This document shows positions 18,626 to 28,804 of a stretch of DNA of 64,000 bases, piece by piece (positions within the stretch are counted from its first letter, which is position 1; the number at the start of each line of letters is the position of its first letter). The DNA comes from CBDDBK01 sp965225715. GTDB taxonomy: Bacteria > Bacteroidota > Bacteroidia > Cytophagales > Flammeovirgaceae. The stretch spans positions 248,001 to 312,000 of the forward strand of contig CBDDBK010000004.1 of the NCBI GenBank assembly GCA_965225715.1, in the 5' to 3' direction. The notes under the pieces are model-generated. The model ran no database searches, was not told where the DNA came from, and saw nothing but the letters and a program-made list of their open reading frames with translations. The position numbers and the translations under genes are program-made.

Positions 18626-19019
18626 AATTAATTATTTATGTTAGGTATTATACATAAATATTTAATAATCAAATATTTAAAAAATTTATTTATTTGTTGA
18701 GTCTTATATAAGATCAGTTGGTTATCAGCTTAAACGTTTAGAAAATTTAAAATTTTTATAAACATTAAGATTCTGAAAATCAATAAATTAAATATATAAA
18801 CATAAAAAATATAAATACTTGATTGTGAATGTATTAATAATAAATAAAAAATAGTTTTCCTATCTTTTTTTATATATCAGTTCTCAATATTTTTATAATT
18901 TGCTGGTTATCATATTATTTCAGATTTTTAATCTTATACTTTTCCTAATACTTAATTATTGTCTAAGTTTGTATTTTTTAATTTATAAGTTACAATAATA
19001 AGCTAAGTTCTTTAAGATA
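18626..19019. other. Intergenic gap
   Basis: Very A/T-rich sequence between the ArsR gene and the aminotransferase. I see no gene, repeat copy or clear hairpin. Confidence 0.5.
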
Positions 19020-20324
19020 ATGAGACAAGATTTGCTAAGATCTGGAGCAAAAGTATTGAGTTATGAAATACGAGGTATTGTAAAAAAAGCAGAGCAGCTG
19101 GAACAACTGGGTTATAAAATTTATTGGGAAAATATAGGCGATCCTATTCAAAAAAATCACTTGGTTCCTCAATGGATAAAAAAAATAGTCATCGATTTAT
19201 TAAAAGAAGATACAACATATGGCTATACACATTCTAAAGGTAATTTACTAACCCGTCAATTTTTGGCTAACCGTACCAATGCTTTGGGAAAAGTACAAAT
19301 AACAATTAATGATATTTTATTTTTCAATGGACTCGGAGATGCTATCTCTAAGTTATACCAATTTATTGTGCCAACTTCACGAATTATAGGCCCCTCACCG
19401 GCCTACTCAACCCATTCTTCGGCCGAAGCAGCTCATGCCAATGCCTCTCCTCTAACCTATAAGTTAGACCCTGATAATTTTTGGTATCCTGATTTACATG
19501 ATTTATATTCAAAGATAAAATATAATCCCAATATTGTAGGTATATTAATTATCAACCCTGACAATCCAACAGGAATGATATATCCTTTGGAAATACTTAG
19601 AGAAATTGTCAAAATTGCTAAAACTTTTAATCTATTTTTAATAAGCGACGAAATTTATATCAATATCACTTATAACGGACAAAAAACATATGCTTTAGCT
19701 GAAATTATTGAAGACCTACCAGGTATTGCTTTAAAAGGTATTTCTAAAGAACTGCCTTGGCCAGGAGCCCGATGCGGTTGGATGGAGTATTACAACCGTT
19801 CTAAAGATTCAAATTTTAATGATCTTTGCAATACCCTCGATAATGCTAAAATGATCGAAGTTTGTTCTACCCATCTACCTCAGTTAGCAATTCCTAAAAT
19901 TTTGGGTCATCCTTATTACCAAGCCTATCGTAAAGATTTAAACACTAAAATAGGTCATTCTAGTGATGTTATAGCTGATTTTTTAAAAGATATACCCCAA
20001 ATTAAGTTTAATAAAACACAAGGTGCTTTTTACAATACGATTATTTTTAAAGATAATACTTTAAACGATAAGCAAATTTTAAAAATACGCAATCAAGAAA
20101 CCCAAGATCTTTTAAATAGCTGGATAGAGAAAGAAAAACCTAATTTAGACGGCCGTTTTGTTTATTATTTATTGGCAGCCAAAGGTATATGTGTTGTACC
20201 TATATCTTCTTTTTGTTCCGATTTATTAGGGTTTAGAATTACGCTTTTAGAGGCTGATAAAAAATTATTAATCTATATATTTTCAACTTTAAGAGAAGCA
20301 CTTATAGAATACTTTGAAAGTTAA
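19020..20324 (+). CDS. PLP-dependent class I/II aminotransferase
   Basis: A 434-residue fold-type I aminotransferase. Motifs in order: GDPIQKN, YGYTHSKGN, IINPDNPTGMIYPLE, SDEIYINITY and the Schiff-base lysine region KGISKELPWPGARCGW, then LLAAKGICVVPISSF near the end. The overall form resembles the alanine/aspartate aminotransferase group. However, the first ~15 residues and the ELPWPG after the lysine are characteristic of a separate Bacteroidota subgroup, so the amino acid handled cannot be named. It is a single gene with a strong terminator after it. Confidence 0.85.
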   Translation: MRQDLLRSGAKVLSYEIRGIVKKAEQLEQLGYKIYWENIGDPIQKNHLVPQWIKKIVIDLLKEDTTYGYTHSKGNLLTRQFLANRTNALGKVQITINDILFFNGLGDAISKLYQFIVPTSRIIGPSPAYSTHSSAEAAHANASPLTYKLDPDNFWYPDLHDLYSKIKYNPNIVGILIINPDNPTGMIYPLEILREIVKIAKTFNLFLISDEIYINITYNGQKTYALAEIIEDLPGIALKGISKELPWPGARCGWMEYYNRSKDSNFNDLCNTLDNAKMIEVCSTHLPQLAIPKILGHPYYQAYRKDLNTKIGHSSDVIADFLKDIPQIKFNKTQGAFYNTIIFKDNTLNDKQILKIRNQETQDLLNSWIEKEKPNLDGRFVYYLLAAKGICVVPISSFCSDLLGFRITLLEADKKLLIYIFSTLREALIEYFES

Positions 20325-20376
20325 ACTTGTTTTTCAACGGCTTACTTTAAAATTTTTGCCTGATGGGAAATAAAAC

Positions 20377-20407
20377 GCCTTCAAAATGTTAAAAACATCT
20401 TGAAGGC
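20377..20407. terminator. Rho-independent terminator
   Basis: GCCTTCAAAATGT pairs with ACATCTTGAAGGC (one mismatch) around an A-rich loop and is followed by a T-run. It lies between the convergent aminotransferase and the 20450-21109 gene and may serve both. Confidence 0.75.
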
Positions 20408-20449
20408 CATTTTTTTTAAAAACTTGCTAATATACTAAAAAAGACATAC

Positions 20450-21109
20450 TTAGTTTTCAAATAAGTCATCTATTTCATCTTGAATTAAGCCTGTTTGATC
20501 TTTAAGTTCTTTTCTTAAGTCTTTTTTTATAATACGCTCCGCAGCAAGAACATCGTAAGCCATAGTCATGAGAACATGGGTCAACCCTGATTTTTTATCT
20601 ACTTTTTTAAAAATAACAACAGGGTTAGTTCGTCCCAGTTTGGCAGCAACTGTATTTTGATAACCACTAATAACTTCGGTTACAGAGGCCGCATCTTTAA
20701 CACTTTCAGCATTAGCTACATTAGATTTAATCTTTCCCAATATATTACTGCCTATTTCAGAAGCAATATTATTCAAACAAAGTTGACGTGCTTGCTGTTC
20801 TGATGCAGCAAAAGTTTCACCTTTTGCTTCTTGGCTGGCTAAATAATACTTTTTTTGGCCTTTTTCATCTAATGAGAAAGCAAAAATATAAGATTGTTCT
20901 AATTGTTTTTCCATAGGCAATTGTCCGGGCAAGCTGACATAACCTTGCTTACGGTATCTTTTTGCCTCTTTACGAGCATCTTTAGTCGCTTTTTGCTTTA
21001 GCGTTTTTAATGCTGCTTTACGTTCTGCTTTAGTTTGAGCTAATAGGCTATTATTAACAAGACCTAAAGTAATAAATAAAACTGATAGAGTAAAAAATAA
21101 TCTTTTCAT
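20450..21109 (-). CDS. Exported protein of unknown function
   Basis: A 219-residue protein with a signal peptide (MKRLFFTLSVLFITLGLVNN, cleaved near LLAQ). A very basic helix follows (KAERKAALKTLKQKATKDAR). The middle has a strand-helix pattern with AASEQQARQLCLNNIASEIG, and the end is acidic (IQDEIDDLFEN). The central part resembles LPP20-type envelope domains, in which a long helix follows two strands, but the similarity is weak. It is alone in its transcription unit. Function not known. Confidence 0.6.
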   Translation of the reverse strand: MKRLFFTLSVLFITLGLVNNSLLAQTKAERKAALKTLKQKATKDARKEAKRYRKQGYVSLPGQLPMEKQLEQSYIFAFSLDEKGQKKYYLASQEAKGETFAASEQQARQLCLNNIASEIGSNILGKIKSNVANAESVKDAASVTEVISGYQNTVAAKLGRTNPVVIFKKVDKKSGLTHVLMTMAYDVLAAERIIKKDLRKELKDQTGLIQDEIDDLFEN

Positions 21110-21247
21110 TTTCCTGATCTATTTATATTGTTATTAAATTATAAAAAATAAATTGAAATGTAATTAAAAAAATAGAAATTTGTACTTAGAATATCAATTT
21201 ATAATACGTGCTATAAAATTAAAATTTTAATAATTTCAAAGAAAAAA

Positions 21248-24136
21248 ATGGATTTTTACAAAAAACATCTGGTTAGTATAGATAAAAATAGTTTATTTAA
21301 AATTTTTAAAACCTTAAATATAAGTAGTATAGAGGGTTTAATAGAAAAAGTTATTCCTCAAGATATTCGTCTAAAAAAAGATTTAAATCTACCAGATGCT
21401 ATATCCGAACAAGATTTTCTAAAAAAATTTAAAGAGCTAAGTCAAAAAAATGAAATCTATAAAACTTACATTGGCATGGGCTATCATGACTGTTTTACAC
21501 CTCCTGTTATTCAGCGTAATATATTGGAAAATCCGGGTTGGTATACAGCTTATACACCATATCAAGCTGAAATTTCACAAGGTCGTTTAGAAATGCTACT
21601 CAACTTTCAAACTATGATTTCAGAACTCACAGCAATGCCTTTGAGCAATGCTTCTTTATTAGATGAAGCAAGTGCAGCAGCAGAAGCTATGACTTTATTA
21701 TACACTTTTCAAAAACGACACAACAACAAGGTAAATACTTTTTTAGTAGATAAAAATATACATCCTCAAATTCTTTCGGTATTAAAAAGTAGATCTGAAC
21801 CAATTGGTATTCGTATAGTTGTAGAAAAACTTCAAAAAATAAATACTCAGATTTTATCCTTATCTGCTAATTCTTCTGATCACCCTATATTCGGGTTACT
21901 AATTGCTTATCCCGATACGGAAGGCTTAATTCCTGATTTAGATAAAATAATTGAGAATGCCAAAAACCTAAATATTAAACTAGCTTTTAGCACTGATTTA
22001 TTGGCTTTAACCTTATTAAAACCACCGGGGGAAATGGGTGCTGATGTTGTTATTGGAAGCAGTCAACGTTTTGGTGTCCCTATGGGTTATGGCGGTCCTC
22101 ATGCAGCTTTTATAGCTACACATGAGGCTTATAAACGCTTGATACCAGGTCGAATTATAGGCGTTTCCAAAGATGCCGATGGTCATTTAGCCTATAGGAT
22201 GGCTCTACAAACACGGGAACAACATATCAGAAGAGAAAAAGCAACTTCCAATATCTGTACTGCTCAAGTTTTATTGGCTAATATTTCAGCAGCTTATGCC
22301 ATTTATCATGGTGCAGAAGGTTTAACCAAAATAGCAAAATCTATTCATTTAAAAACGATAAAACTTTTTAATAATTTAAAAAATTTAGGACTATCACCTG
22401 TACATACTTCATTTTTTGATACTTTAATATTTAAAGTTGAAACAGAAATCTTAAAAAAAATTAAAGAAGAAGCTCTAAAACAAAAAATTAATTTTAGATA
22501 TTTTGAAGATACTAAAATTGGAATTAGTTTAAATGAAACCACTACTACGGATGATTTAATCGTTATTTTTGAATGTTTTAAAAATAGCCTCAATAAATTA
22601 AATTTTTCCAAACTTATTTTTAAAAATGACTTTTCAACAGATTTTTCTATAAACACAAAAAATCTACGAAAAAGTAATTTTTTGACTCAAAATGTTTTTA
22701 AATTCTATCAAAGTGAACATGAACTTTTAAGGTATTTAAAACGCTTAGAAAACAAGGATATTTCTCTGACTAACAGTATGATACCTTTAGGTTCTTGTAC
22801 TATGAAACTCAATGCAACTACAGAAATGTTACCATTAAGTTGGGAAAAGATTTCTAAACTGCATCCTTTTATTCCAATTTCTCAAGCTGAAGGTTATCAG
22901 ATTATTATCAATAATTTAGAAAAATGGTTATCCGAAATTACAGGCTTTAAGGCCGTTTCTTTCCAACCCAATTCAGGTGCTCAAGGCGAATATGCTGGTT
23001 TAATGGTCATTCGGGCTTATCATAAAAGTCGAGGTGAAGATTATAGAAATATTGTCTTAATTCCTTCTTCAGCCCATGGCACAAATCCTGCTAGCGCAAT
23101 AATGGCTGGTTTTAAAGTTATAGTAGTTAAATGTGATGAACGAGGCAATATCGATCAAAAAGATTTAAAAAGATGCTGTTCTCAATACAAAAATAACTTA
23201 GCTGCCTTGATGCTTACTTACCCTTCAACACATGGTATTTTTGAACCAAACATTCGAGAAGTTTGCAAAATTGTTAAAGATACCGGCGCCCGAATTTATT
23301 TAGATGGTGCCAACATGAATGCCCAAATTGGTTTAACTCAGCCAGCACTTATTGGTGCAGATATTTGTCACTTAAATTTACATAAAACATTTTGTATTCC
23401 TCATGGGGGTGGAGGCCCGGGTATGGGGCCTATAGCCGTATGCGAAGATTTGGAATCTTTTTTACCTAACCAGCCTTATAAAAGTAGCCAAAAAGAAGCT
23501 ATCCAACCAATTGCGGCAAGCCCTTATGGCAGCGCTAGTATTTTGCCAATTTCTTATGCTTATATTGCTTTAATGGGATCAGATGGTTTAAAAAAAGCTA
23601 GCCAAAAAGCTATTATAAATGCCAATTATCTAAAAAATAGACTTGAAAAAGAATATTCTATACTCTATCAAAATGAATATCATCGAGTGGGTCATGAATT
23701 TATCATAGATTGTCGTTTGTTTAAAGATCAAAATATCACAGCTGAAGACATTGCCAAGCGACTTATTGATTATGGTTTTCACGCACCAACAGTTTCTTTT
23801 CCAGTACCTAATACACTCATGATAGAACCAACAGAAAGTGAAACTCAAGCCGAATTAGATCGTTTTTTCGAAGCTCTAATTCATATAAAAAAAGAAATAA
23901 ATTGTATAAAAACCCAAAAATATTCTCTACAAGATAACCCTATAAAAAATGCACCGCATACTGCCCAAATGCTCTTAAAAACAAATTGGGAACATAGTTA
24001 TACAAGAGAAGAAGCTGCCTATCCTTTACCTTATTTACGTGATGCTAAATTTTGGCCCAGCATCAGACGGATAGATAATGCTTTTGGCGATAGAAATTTG
24101 ATTTGTACCTGTCCAGATATGAGTACTTATCAATAA
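21248..24136 (+). CDS. gcvP: Glycine dehydrogenase (decarboxylating), P protein
   Basis: A 962-residue full-length P protein of the glycine cleavage system. It decarboxylates glycine on PLP and hands the aminomethyl group to the H protein's lipoyl arm. Both halves of the single-chain form are present: the N-terminal half with YIGMGYHDCFTPPVIQRN, and the C-terminal half with SMIPLGSCTMKLNAT, SSAHGTNPASA and the PLP lysine K713 in LHKTFCIPHGGGGPG. The C-terminus ends with FGDRNLICTCPDM, as usual. gcvT and gcvH are not nearby. With glyA it would link glycine breakdown to one-carbon supply. Confidence 0.97.
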   Translation: MDFYKKHLVSIDKNSLFKIFKTLNISSIEGLIEKVIPQDIRLKKDLNLPDAISEQDFLKKFKELSQKNEIYKTYIGMGYHDCFTPPVIQRNILENPGWYTAYTPYQAEISQGRLEMLLNFQTMISELTAMPLSNASLLDEASAAAEAMTLLYTFQKRHNNKVNTFLVDKNIHPQILSVLKSRSEPIGIRIVVEKLQKINTQILSLSANSSDHPIFGLLIAYPDTEGLIPDLDKIIENAKNLNIKLAFSTDLLALTLLKPPGEMGADVVIGSSQRFGVPMGYGGPHAAFIATHEAYKRLIPGRIIGVSKDADGHLAYRMALQTREQHIRREKATSNICTAQVLLANISAAYAIYHGAEGLTKIAKSIHLKTIKLFNNLKNLGLSPVHTSFFDTLIFKVETEILKKIKEEALKQKINFRYFEDTKIGISLNETTTTDDLIVIFECFKNSLNKLNFSKLIFKNDFSTDFSINTKNLRKSNFLTQNVFKFYQSEHELLRYLKRLENKDISLTNSMIPLGSCTMKLNATTEMLPLSWEKISKLHPFIPISQAEGYQIIINNLEKWLSEITGFKAVSFQPNSGAQGEYAGLMVIRAYHKSRGEDYRNIVLIPSSAHGTNPASAIMAGFKVIVVKCDERGNIDQKDLKRCCSQYKNNLAALMLTYPSTHGIFEPNIREVCKIVKDTGARIYLDGANMNAQIGLTQPALIGADICHLNLHKTFCIPHGGGGPGMGPIAVCEDLESFLPNQPYKSSQKEAIQPIAASPYGSASILPISYAYIALMGSDGLKKASQKAIINANYLKNRLEKEYSILYQNEYHRVGHEFIIDCRLFKDQNITAEDIAKRLIDYGFHAPTVSFPVPNTLMIEPTESETQAELDRFFEALIHIKKEINCIKTQKYSLQDNPIKNAPHTAQMLLKTNWEHSYTREEAAYPLPYLRDAKFWPSIRRIDNAFGDRNLICTCPDMSTYQ

Positions 24137-24256
24137 CTATGGATTATAATTTCAGAAAAACTTACTAATCTATAATATTAAAATTATTGATTATCAATCT
24201 AATAATTCAAAAATTTAACACATTAAATAACCAGTAATTTAAATAAGATCTTTTAT

Positions 24257-24307
24257 TCATTTGAGTTAAATCTCCTAAAAATCCTTTTTTCAAATGGATC
24301 AACTATA
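24257..24307 (-). repeat. Partial copy of the dispersed repeat
   Basis: TCCTAAAAATCCTTTTTTCA, followed by AATGGATCAACTATAA, is the left half of the repeat on the minus strand. The right half is absent. Confidence 0.5.
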
Positions 24308-24340
24308 ATAAAAATAAAGAATTAAGAGGTACTAAAATGG

Positions 24341-24655
24341 GTGGTGTTGTAGAAAACATGATTTAAGAAAATAGTTTTGATATTGAGACATTTAGAGCTA
24401 TATTTTTTTATTTAGTTTACTTAAATAAGACAAAATAACCCTAAAATTCTTCAAATGCGACGGGAAAGATATAAGAAAAAATGGAATAGATAAAATGAAC
24501 AAGCAAAATAGGAAAACAATGGAGCATTTATGCTCTAGTTTAGTTGTTCTTCTAAAAAGAAGTCTAATCATCATAAAGCCAGATGTTAGCTTTCTTTTAT
24601 ATTTAATAATGGTGATGTATAAAATATGATGGCAAATTTTTACAATACTACCTAA
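24341..24655 (+). pseudogene. Internally deleted IS1-family element (copy b)
   Basis: It begins GGTGGTGTTGTAGAAAACAT. The InsA-type zinc ribbon is readable but broken (KIFKCDGKDIRKNG-like with frame slips). The sequence then jumps to the end of the transposase (CTTCTAAAAAGAAGTCTAAT, encoding the SKKKSNH tail). Most of the catalytic part is missing. The right end continues into ATGTATAAAATATGATGG. Confidence 0.7.
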
Positions 24656-24764
24656 ATTTTATAATTATTATAACATTAAGAATAATAAGTTAAACTCTTT
24701 AATTTTAATCTGGTTACTTTGGCACGCGTATTTAATTTTACACTATTTAATAAATTATAAAATT

Positions 24765-25142
24765 TTGATAAATAAGCATTTAAAAAGTTTACTACCTCTA
24801 ATTCTATCTTTTACAATATTGACAGGTATATTGCATTATCTTTCAGAAAATAAGGTTTATTATTATGTTTGGTTAGCGCTCTTTTATAATATAACTTTAA
24901 CGCTTTTAAGTGTACCTATTTTATTGAAAGCTAAAAAAAAGGATAATATTGTTTTTACAACAACCTCTATGGCCGTTTCTTTAGGACGTTTATTAATATC
25001 TGGAGGGATTCTTTTTGTTTACTATTTTTATATAGGTATTGATAAACAAATTTTTACAATTGCCTTTTTTATCTATTATTTCATTTTTACTATTAATGAA
25101 ACTGTTTTTATCAAAAGAAATATTATCAATACTAAGCCTTAA
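24765..25142 (+). CDS. Small four-helix membrane protein
   Basis: A 125-residue protein with four hydrophobic segments (about residues 8-25, 31-53, 66-88, 94-112) and a basic C-terminus. The start is TTG; there is no in-frame ATG upstream, and the preceding bases hold no better codon. It lies 51 bp before the family-2 glycosyltransferase on the same strand, so the two may be expressed together. I do not recognise the family. The layout loosely recalls AtpI-like or other small integral membrane proteins. Confidence 0.5.
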   Translation: MINKHLKSLLPLILSFTILTGILHYLSENKVYYYVWLALFYNITLTLLSVPILLKAKKKDNIVFTTTSMAVSLGRLLISGGILFVYYFYIGIDKQIFTIAFFIYYFIFTINETVFIKRNIINTKP

Positions 25143-25193
25143 AGATATTAATTTTTAGATGTCCTTTGTATTTATTTAATTAATTTATAATCA

Positions 25194-26729
25194 ATGTTTT
25201 TAATTGCTATTTCAATTTTAATTCTCTATACATTAGCTATTCTTTTTATCTGTTTATATAGCCTTATCCAACTTCATTTATTGATAATATATAAAAAAGA
25301 AAAGCGTTCTAATAAGAAAGTTGAAAAAATACTTTATTTAAAGGATTTACCTCTGGTCACTATTCAGCTTCCAATTTATAATGAACTTTATGTCGTAGAG
25401 CGTTTAATAGACAATATAATAGAAATGAATTATCCTAAAGAAAAATTGGAAATTCAAGTTTTAGACGATTCAAGTGATGAAACCCAATCTCTTATAAGAA
25501 AAAGGGTTAATTTTTATAAAGAAAGAGGTTTTGATATCAACCATATCCAGCGCAAAGATAGAAAAGGTTTTAAAGCAGGGGCTTTAGATTATGGTTTGAA
25601 GCTAGCAAAAGGAGATTTAGTAGCTATTTTTGATGCTGATTTTTTGCCTAATAAAGATTTTTTAACTCAGGTTATTCCTTATTTTAATGAAGATGATATG
25701 GGTATGGTTCAAACCCGTTGGAGCTACTTAAATAAGAATTATTCTCTTTTTACAATGTTACAGGCATTTGGTTTAAATGCTCATTTTTCTATAGAGCAAG
25801 TATCGCGTAACACTTCTAATTATTTTATTAATTTTAATGGTACGGCAGGTATATGGCGTAAAGCATGTATCTCTGAAGGAGGTGGATGGTCAGATGATAC
25901 TTTGACTGAAGACTTAGACTTAAGCTATAGATGTCAGTTCAAAGGATGGAAAATGAAATATTTAGAAAATATAGAATCTCCAGCTGAATTACCAGTTTCC
26001 ATTTCAGCTATTAAAAACCAACAATATCGCTGGAATAAAGGTGCTGCTGAAACAGTACGTAAACATTTCAAAAATATTATAGGCTTACCCATATCTTTAT
26101 CTCAAAAAATTCATGCTGTTTTTCATTTAATGGGCAGTACTGTATTCTTAAGTATCTTAACTTGCGCTTTATTAAGTATTCCGTTGCTTTTTATTAAGTA
26201 CTATTTTGCGAACTTAGAAACATACTTTAACATTATAACAGGCGCTTTTTTTAGTTTTATTATTCTATTTTTCTACTACTGGTATGCTAATAAAACGAAT
26301 AAAAAGATTTCTTCTATGAAACGAATATTTCAATTTTCAAGTCAGTTTTTTATGTTTTTAGCCTTTTCTATGGGTTTATCGTTACAAAATGGAATTGCTG
26401 TTATTGAAGGCTATATAGGTAGAAAAACACCTTTTATTCGCACGCCTAAATTCAATATTACAAGTGAAAAATGTCCATGGAAAACAAATAAGTATGTGGT
26501 TTCAAAAATTGGAAGAATAACTTATTTAGAGGGTTTTCTTTCATTATATTTTTTTTCAGGCTTATATTTTGCTGGCATCTTCCAAGATTACGGACTCTTT
26601 TTATTTCATTTTACTTTATGTCTAGGTTTTGGTACTATTTTCTTTTTTTCTGTTGTTCAGTCATCTCCAGTCATCTCAAAAACTAAAACTATAGCTCAAA
26701 AATTAAAATTAATTTTTTTACACTTATAG
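25194..26729 (+). CDS. Membrane family-2 glycosyltransferase (cellulose-synthase-like)
   Basis: A 511-residue processive-type beta-glycosyltransferase. One N-terminal membrane helix (2-28) is followed by the GT-A domain with QLPIYNELYVVERLIDNI, VLDDSSDETQ, FDADFLP, the acceptor-site TEDLDLSYRC and the QQYRW motif that marks polymerising enzymes. Four or five membrane helices follow (about 305-335, 345-365, 382-402, 450-470, 475-495). All D, DxD, TED and QxxRW residues are present. The product is probably an exported polysaccharide or glycolipid; the sugar cannot be inferred. It resembles CESA_CaSu-like enzymes of Bacteroidota. Confidence 0.85.
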   Translation: MFLIAISILILYTLAILFICLYSLIQLHLLIIYKKEKRSNKKVEKILYLKDLPLVTIQLPIYNELYVVERLIDNIIEMNYPKEKLEIQVLDDSSDETQSLIRKRVNFYKERGFDINHIQRKDRKGFKAGALDYGLKLAKGDLVAIFDADFLPNKDFLTQVIPYFNEDDMGMVQTRWSYLNKNYSLFTMLQAFGLNAHFSIEQVSRNTSNYFINFNGTAGIWRKACISEGGGWSDDTLTEDLDLSYRCQFKGWKMKYLENIESPAELPVSISAIKNQQYRWNKGAAETVRKHFKNIIGLPISLSQKIHAVFHLMGSTVFLSILTCALLSIPLLFIKYYFANLETYFNIITGAFFSFIILFFYYWYANKTNKKISSMKRIFQFSSQFFMFLAFSMGLSLQNGIAVIEGYIGRKTPFIRTPKFNITSEKCPWKTNKYVVSKIGRITYLEGFLSLYFFSGLYFAGIFQDYGLFLFHFTLCLGFGTIFFFSVVQSSPVISKTKTIAQKLKLIFLHL

Positions 26730-26820
26730 TCATATCAGTTGAAAATGGGATTCTTGGAGGTTTTAATTCATTGATTTTGAAAACATCCATTTCCCGAAAT
26801 AAAATAGCATTGCTATATAT
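26725..26820 (+). repeat. Full copy of the dispersed repeat (first of a tandem pair)
   Basis: TATAGTCATATCAGTTGAAA to AATAGCATTGCTATA, subfamily A. It overlaps the stop codon of the glycosyltransferase gene by a few bases. Confidence 0.75.
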
Positions 26821-26903
26821 CACCTGAAAAAGAGTTTTTTTAGGGTTCTAATTCATTTATATTGAAACAAAACGTTTCACAAAATAAAATAGCATTGCTA
26901 TAT
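26819..26903 (+). repeat. Full copy of the dispersed repeat (second of a tandem pair)
   Basis: It follows the previous copy head to tail. CACCTGAAAAAGAGTTTTTT and ATTGAAACAAAACGTTTCAC place it in subfamily B, and it ends AATAGCATTGCTATA. The two neighbours are from different subfamilies, so this is not a simple tandem duplication. Confidence 0.75.
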
Positions 26904-27010
26904 TTCAAAACTTGAAAGCATTATTTTGTTTAATTATTATTAGTTACCAATTATTATTTCTGTTATATTTTACTTTAATATTTTTATAATTATATTTTAA
27001 CCACAAAGTT

Positions 27011-28630
27011 ATGATAATAAAACAAGGCTTAATTTTATATACTTTATTTTTTTTAGCAATCCTCACAGTAGGATGCGAAGATACTGATGACCCTATCGGA
27101 AATATCATTCCAAGAGCTATTATTTTAAGCAGCACTACTGTTTTAAATAATCAGCCTGTAGGGACAACCGTAGGGAGTCTTTCGACAGCCGATTTTAATA
27201 CTGATGATACGCATATTTATTCTTTAGTAAGCGGAGAAGGAAGTACTGACAATTCAAACTTTACAATTGATGGTTTAAATTTGAATACAAGTACTGCTTT
27301 AAATTTTGAAAACCAGTCTTCCTACTCTATTCGTATTCAAACTGATGATGGTAATGGTGGTACTCTTCAAATGAGTTTTACTATTACAGAAGAACAAGGG
27401 AACGTATCAGAATATTTATACTTAAGCAATAATGCTCCAACAGAAAATGGGATTATAATTTTAAAACGTTTTTCTGATGGTACCTTAGAAGAAGCTTCAA
27501 ATTCGCCTGTTTCTACAGGTGGAACCGGAGATGCCGATGATGGTGATTTTGATGGACAATGGTCTTTACGCAGAATAGATAACTGGTTATTAGTTGTAAA
27601 TGCAGGAGAACATACTGATTTTGGAGGTTTAGGTACGGTTTCTGTGTTTTCTATTGGTGATGACGGTGCAACCTTAACAAGAATAGATCAAAATACTTCC
27701 ACAGAGGATATAGATAATATTAGTTCTGAAGGTGAACGTCCAGTTAGTATAAGTTATTATGATGATGGTTCAACAACTTGGGTATTAGTTGCTAATCAGC
27801 ATAGTAACCCTATAGTTGGAGGAGGAGTACCACAAGATTCTGATAATAGAAATATAGCTGCCTATACCTTTAATAAAAACACAGGTGTATTGACTTTTTC
27901 AAGAATTGTAGCAACTTATAATTCTGCAAACTATGGTGGACCTTCCCAAGTGGATTTTAGTCCAGATGGACAACGTGTTGCTGTAACCACCTGGGGAATA
28001 GCTCATTTAGTTCCAGCTCCAGATACACTTTTACAAGGTGATAGTCGTACTTATGTGTATAGTTTTTCTGGAAGTACTAATCCTCTATTAACACCTATTG
28101 GAAGTGGTTTTTTTCAAGAAACAGGTATTTCAGGTAGTATAGGTTTTAGCTGGAATTCTCAAAGTAACCGACTTTTTATTTCTAACTTTAATGTTATTAC
28201 CGATAATAGAAGTGTTACTGTCTTAAATATTACGGATACTGATATAAATTTAGCAAGTAGTGCAGGAATAGGTACCCCGGGCAATGAAGCTTGTTGGACC
28301 CTTTTAACCCCAAATGATCAAAGACTTTATGTAGCTAGCTTTGCAGGAAATCTTGTTTCCTATTTTAATGTAGCTAGTGACGGTTCTCTTAGTGATAGAA
28401 TAACCTATTCTTTAAGCGCGACTGTACCCGATACTAAAGACATGTATAGGACAGAAAATGGTCAATACTTTTATGTTTCTGGTGCTTTAGTAACCCATAC
28501 TATTAATATGTTTCGAATTAATGCTGATGGTAGTTTAGAAGAACTTAGCAGTTCGCCCTATGCAGTACCTTCGGCTGTGGGAACTTCAGATACAGAACAA
28601 GCATTTTTAGGTTTTGTCGGAGCTAACTAA
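27011..28630 (+). CDS. Surface lipoprotein with cadherin-like and beta-propeller domains
   Basis: A 539-residue protein with a lipoprotein signal ending in LAILTVGC (Cys22) followed by EDTDDP; the acidic residues after the cysteine favour surface export in Bacteroidota. Residues about 35-125 (SSTTVLNNQPVGTTVGSLS, then ALNFENQSSYSIRI) form a cadherin-like domain. From about 135 to the end, repeated blades such as YLSNNAPTENGIIILKRF, SQVDFSPDGQRVAVTTWGI and MYRTENGQYFYVSGALV form a lactonase-like seven-bladed propeller. No catalytic metal ligands can be assigned confidently. It may bind or hydrolyse an external substrate. A strong terminator follows. Confidence 0.8.
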   Translation: MIIKQGLILYTLFFLAILTVGCEDTDDPIGNIIPRAIILSSTTVLNNQPVGTTVGSLSTADFNTDDTHIYSLVSGEGSTDNSNFTIDGLNLNTSTALNFENQSSYSIRIQTDDGNGGTLQMSFTITEEQGNVSEYLYLSNNAPTENGIIILKRFSDGTLEEASNSPVSTGGTGDADDGDFDGQWSLRRIDNWLLVVNAGEHTDFGGLGTVSVFSIGDDGATLTRIDQNTSTEDIDNISSEGERPVSISYYDDGSTTWVLVANQHSNPIVGGGVPQDSDNRNIAAYTFNKNTGVLTFSRIVATYNSANYGGPSQVDFSPDGQRVAVTTWGIAHLVPAPDTLLQGDSRTYVYSFSGSTNPLLTPIGSGFFQETGISGSIGFSWNSQSNRLFISNFNVITDNRSVTVLNITDTDINLASSAGIGTPGNEACWTLLTPNDQRLYVASFAGNLVSYFNVASDGSLSDRITYSLSATVPDTKDMYRTENGQYFYVSGALVTHTINMFRINADGSLEELSSSPYAVPSAVGTSDTEQAFLGFVGAN

Positions 28631-28652
28631 AAATCATCTGAATGAATACGCT

Positions 28653-28714
28653 TTATAGTCACCTCACTTGAAAAAAGATTTTTGTTTAGCTTATTGAAAA
28701 TAACGTTACTATAA
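28653..28714 (+). repeat. Shortened copy of the dispersed repeat
   Basis: TATAGTCACCTCACTTGAAA starts the copy, and TTATTGAAAATAACG with TTACTATA ends it. About 30 bp of the middle are missing. Confidence 0.55.
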
Positions 28715-28721
28715 AATAATT

Positions 28722-28755
28722 AAAAAAGTCCTGAGTTTTTGCTCAGGACTTTTTT
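28722..28755. terminator. Strong Rho-independent terminator
   Basis: AAAAAAGTCCTGAG and CTCAGGACTTTTTT form a perfect 14-bp stem with a 6-base loop. It sits between the convergent lipoprotein and transporter genes and would act in both directions. Confidence 0.85.
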
Positions 28756-28804
28756 AATCTATAGTTATTTTTATAAGGATTATAAATATCTTATTTCTAA
28801 TAAT

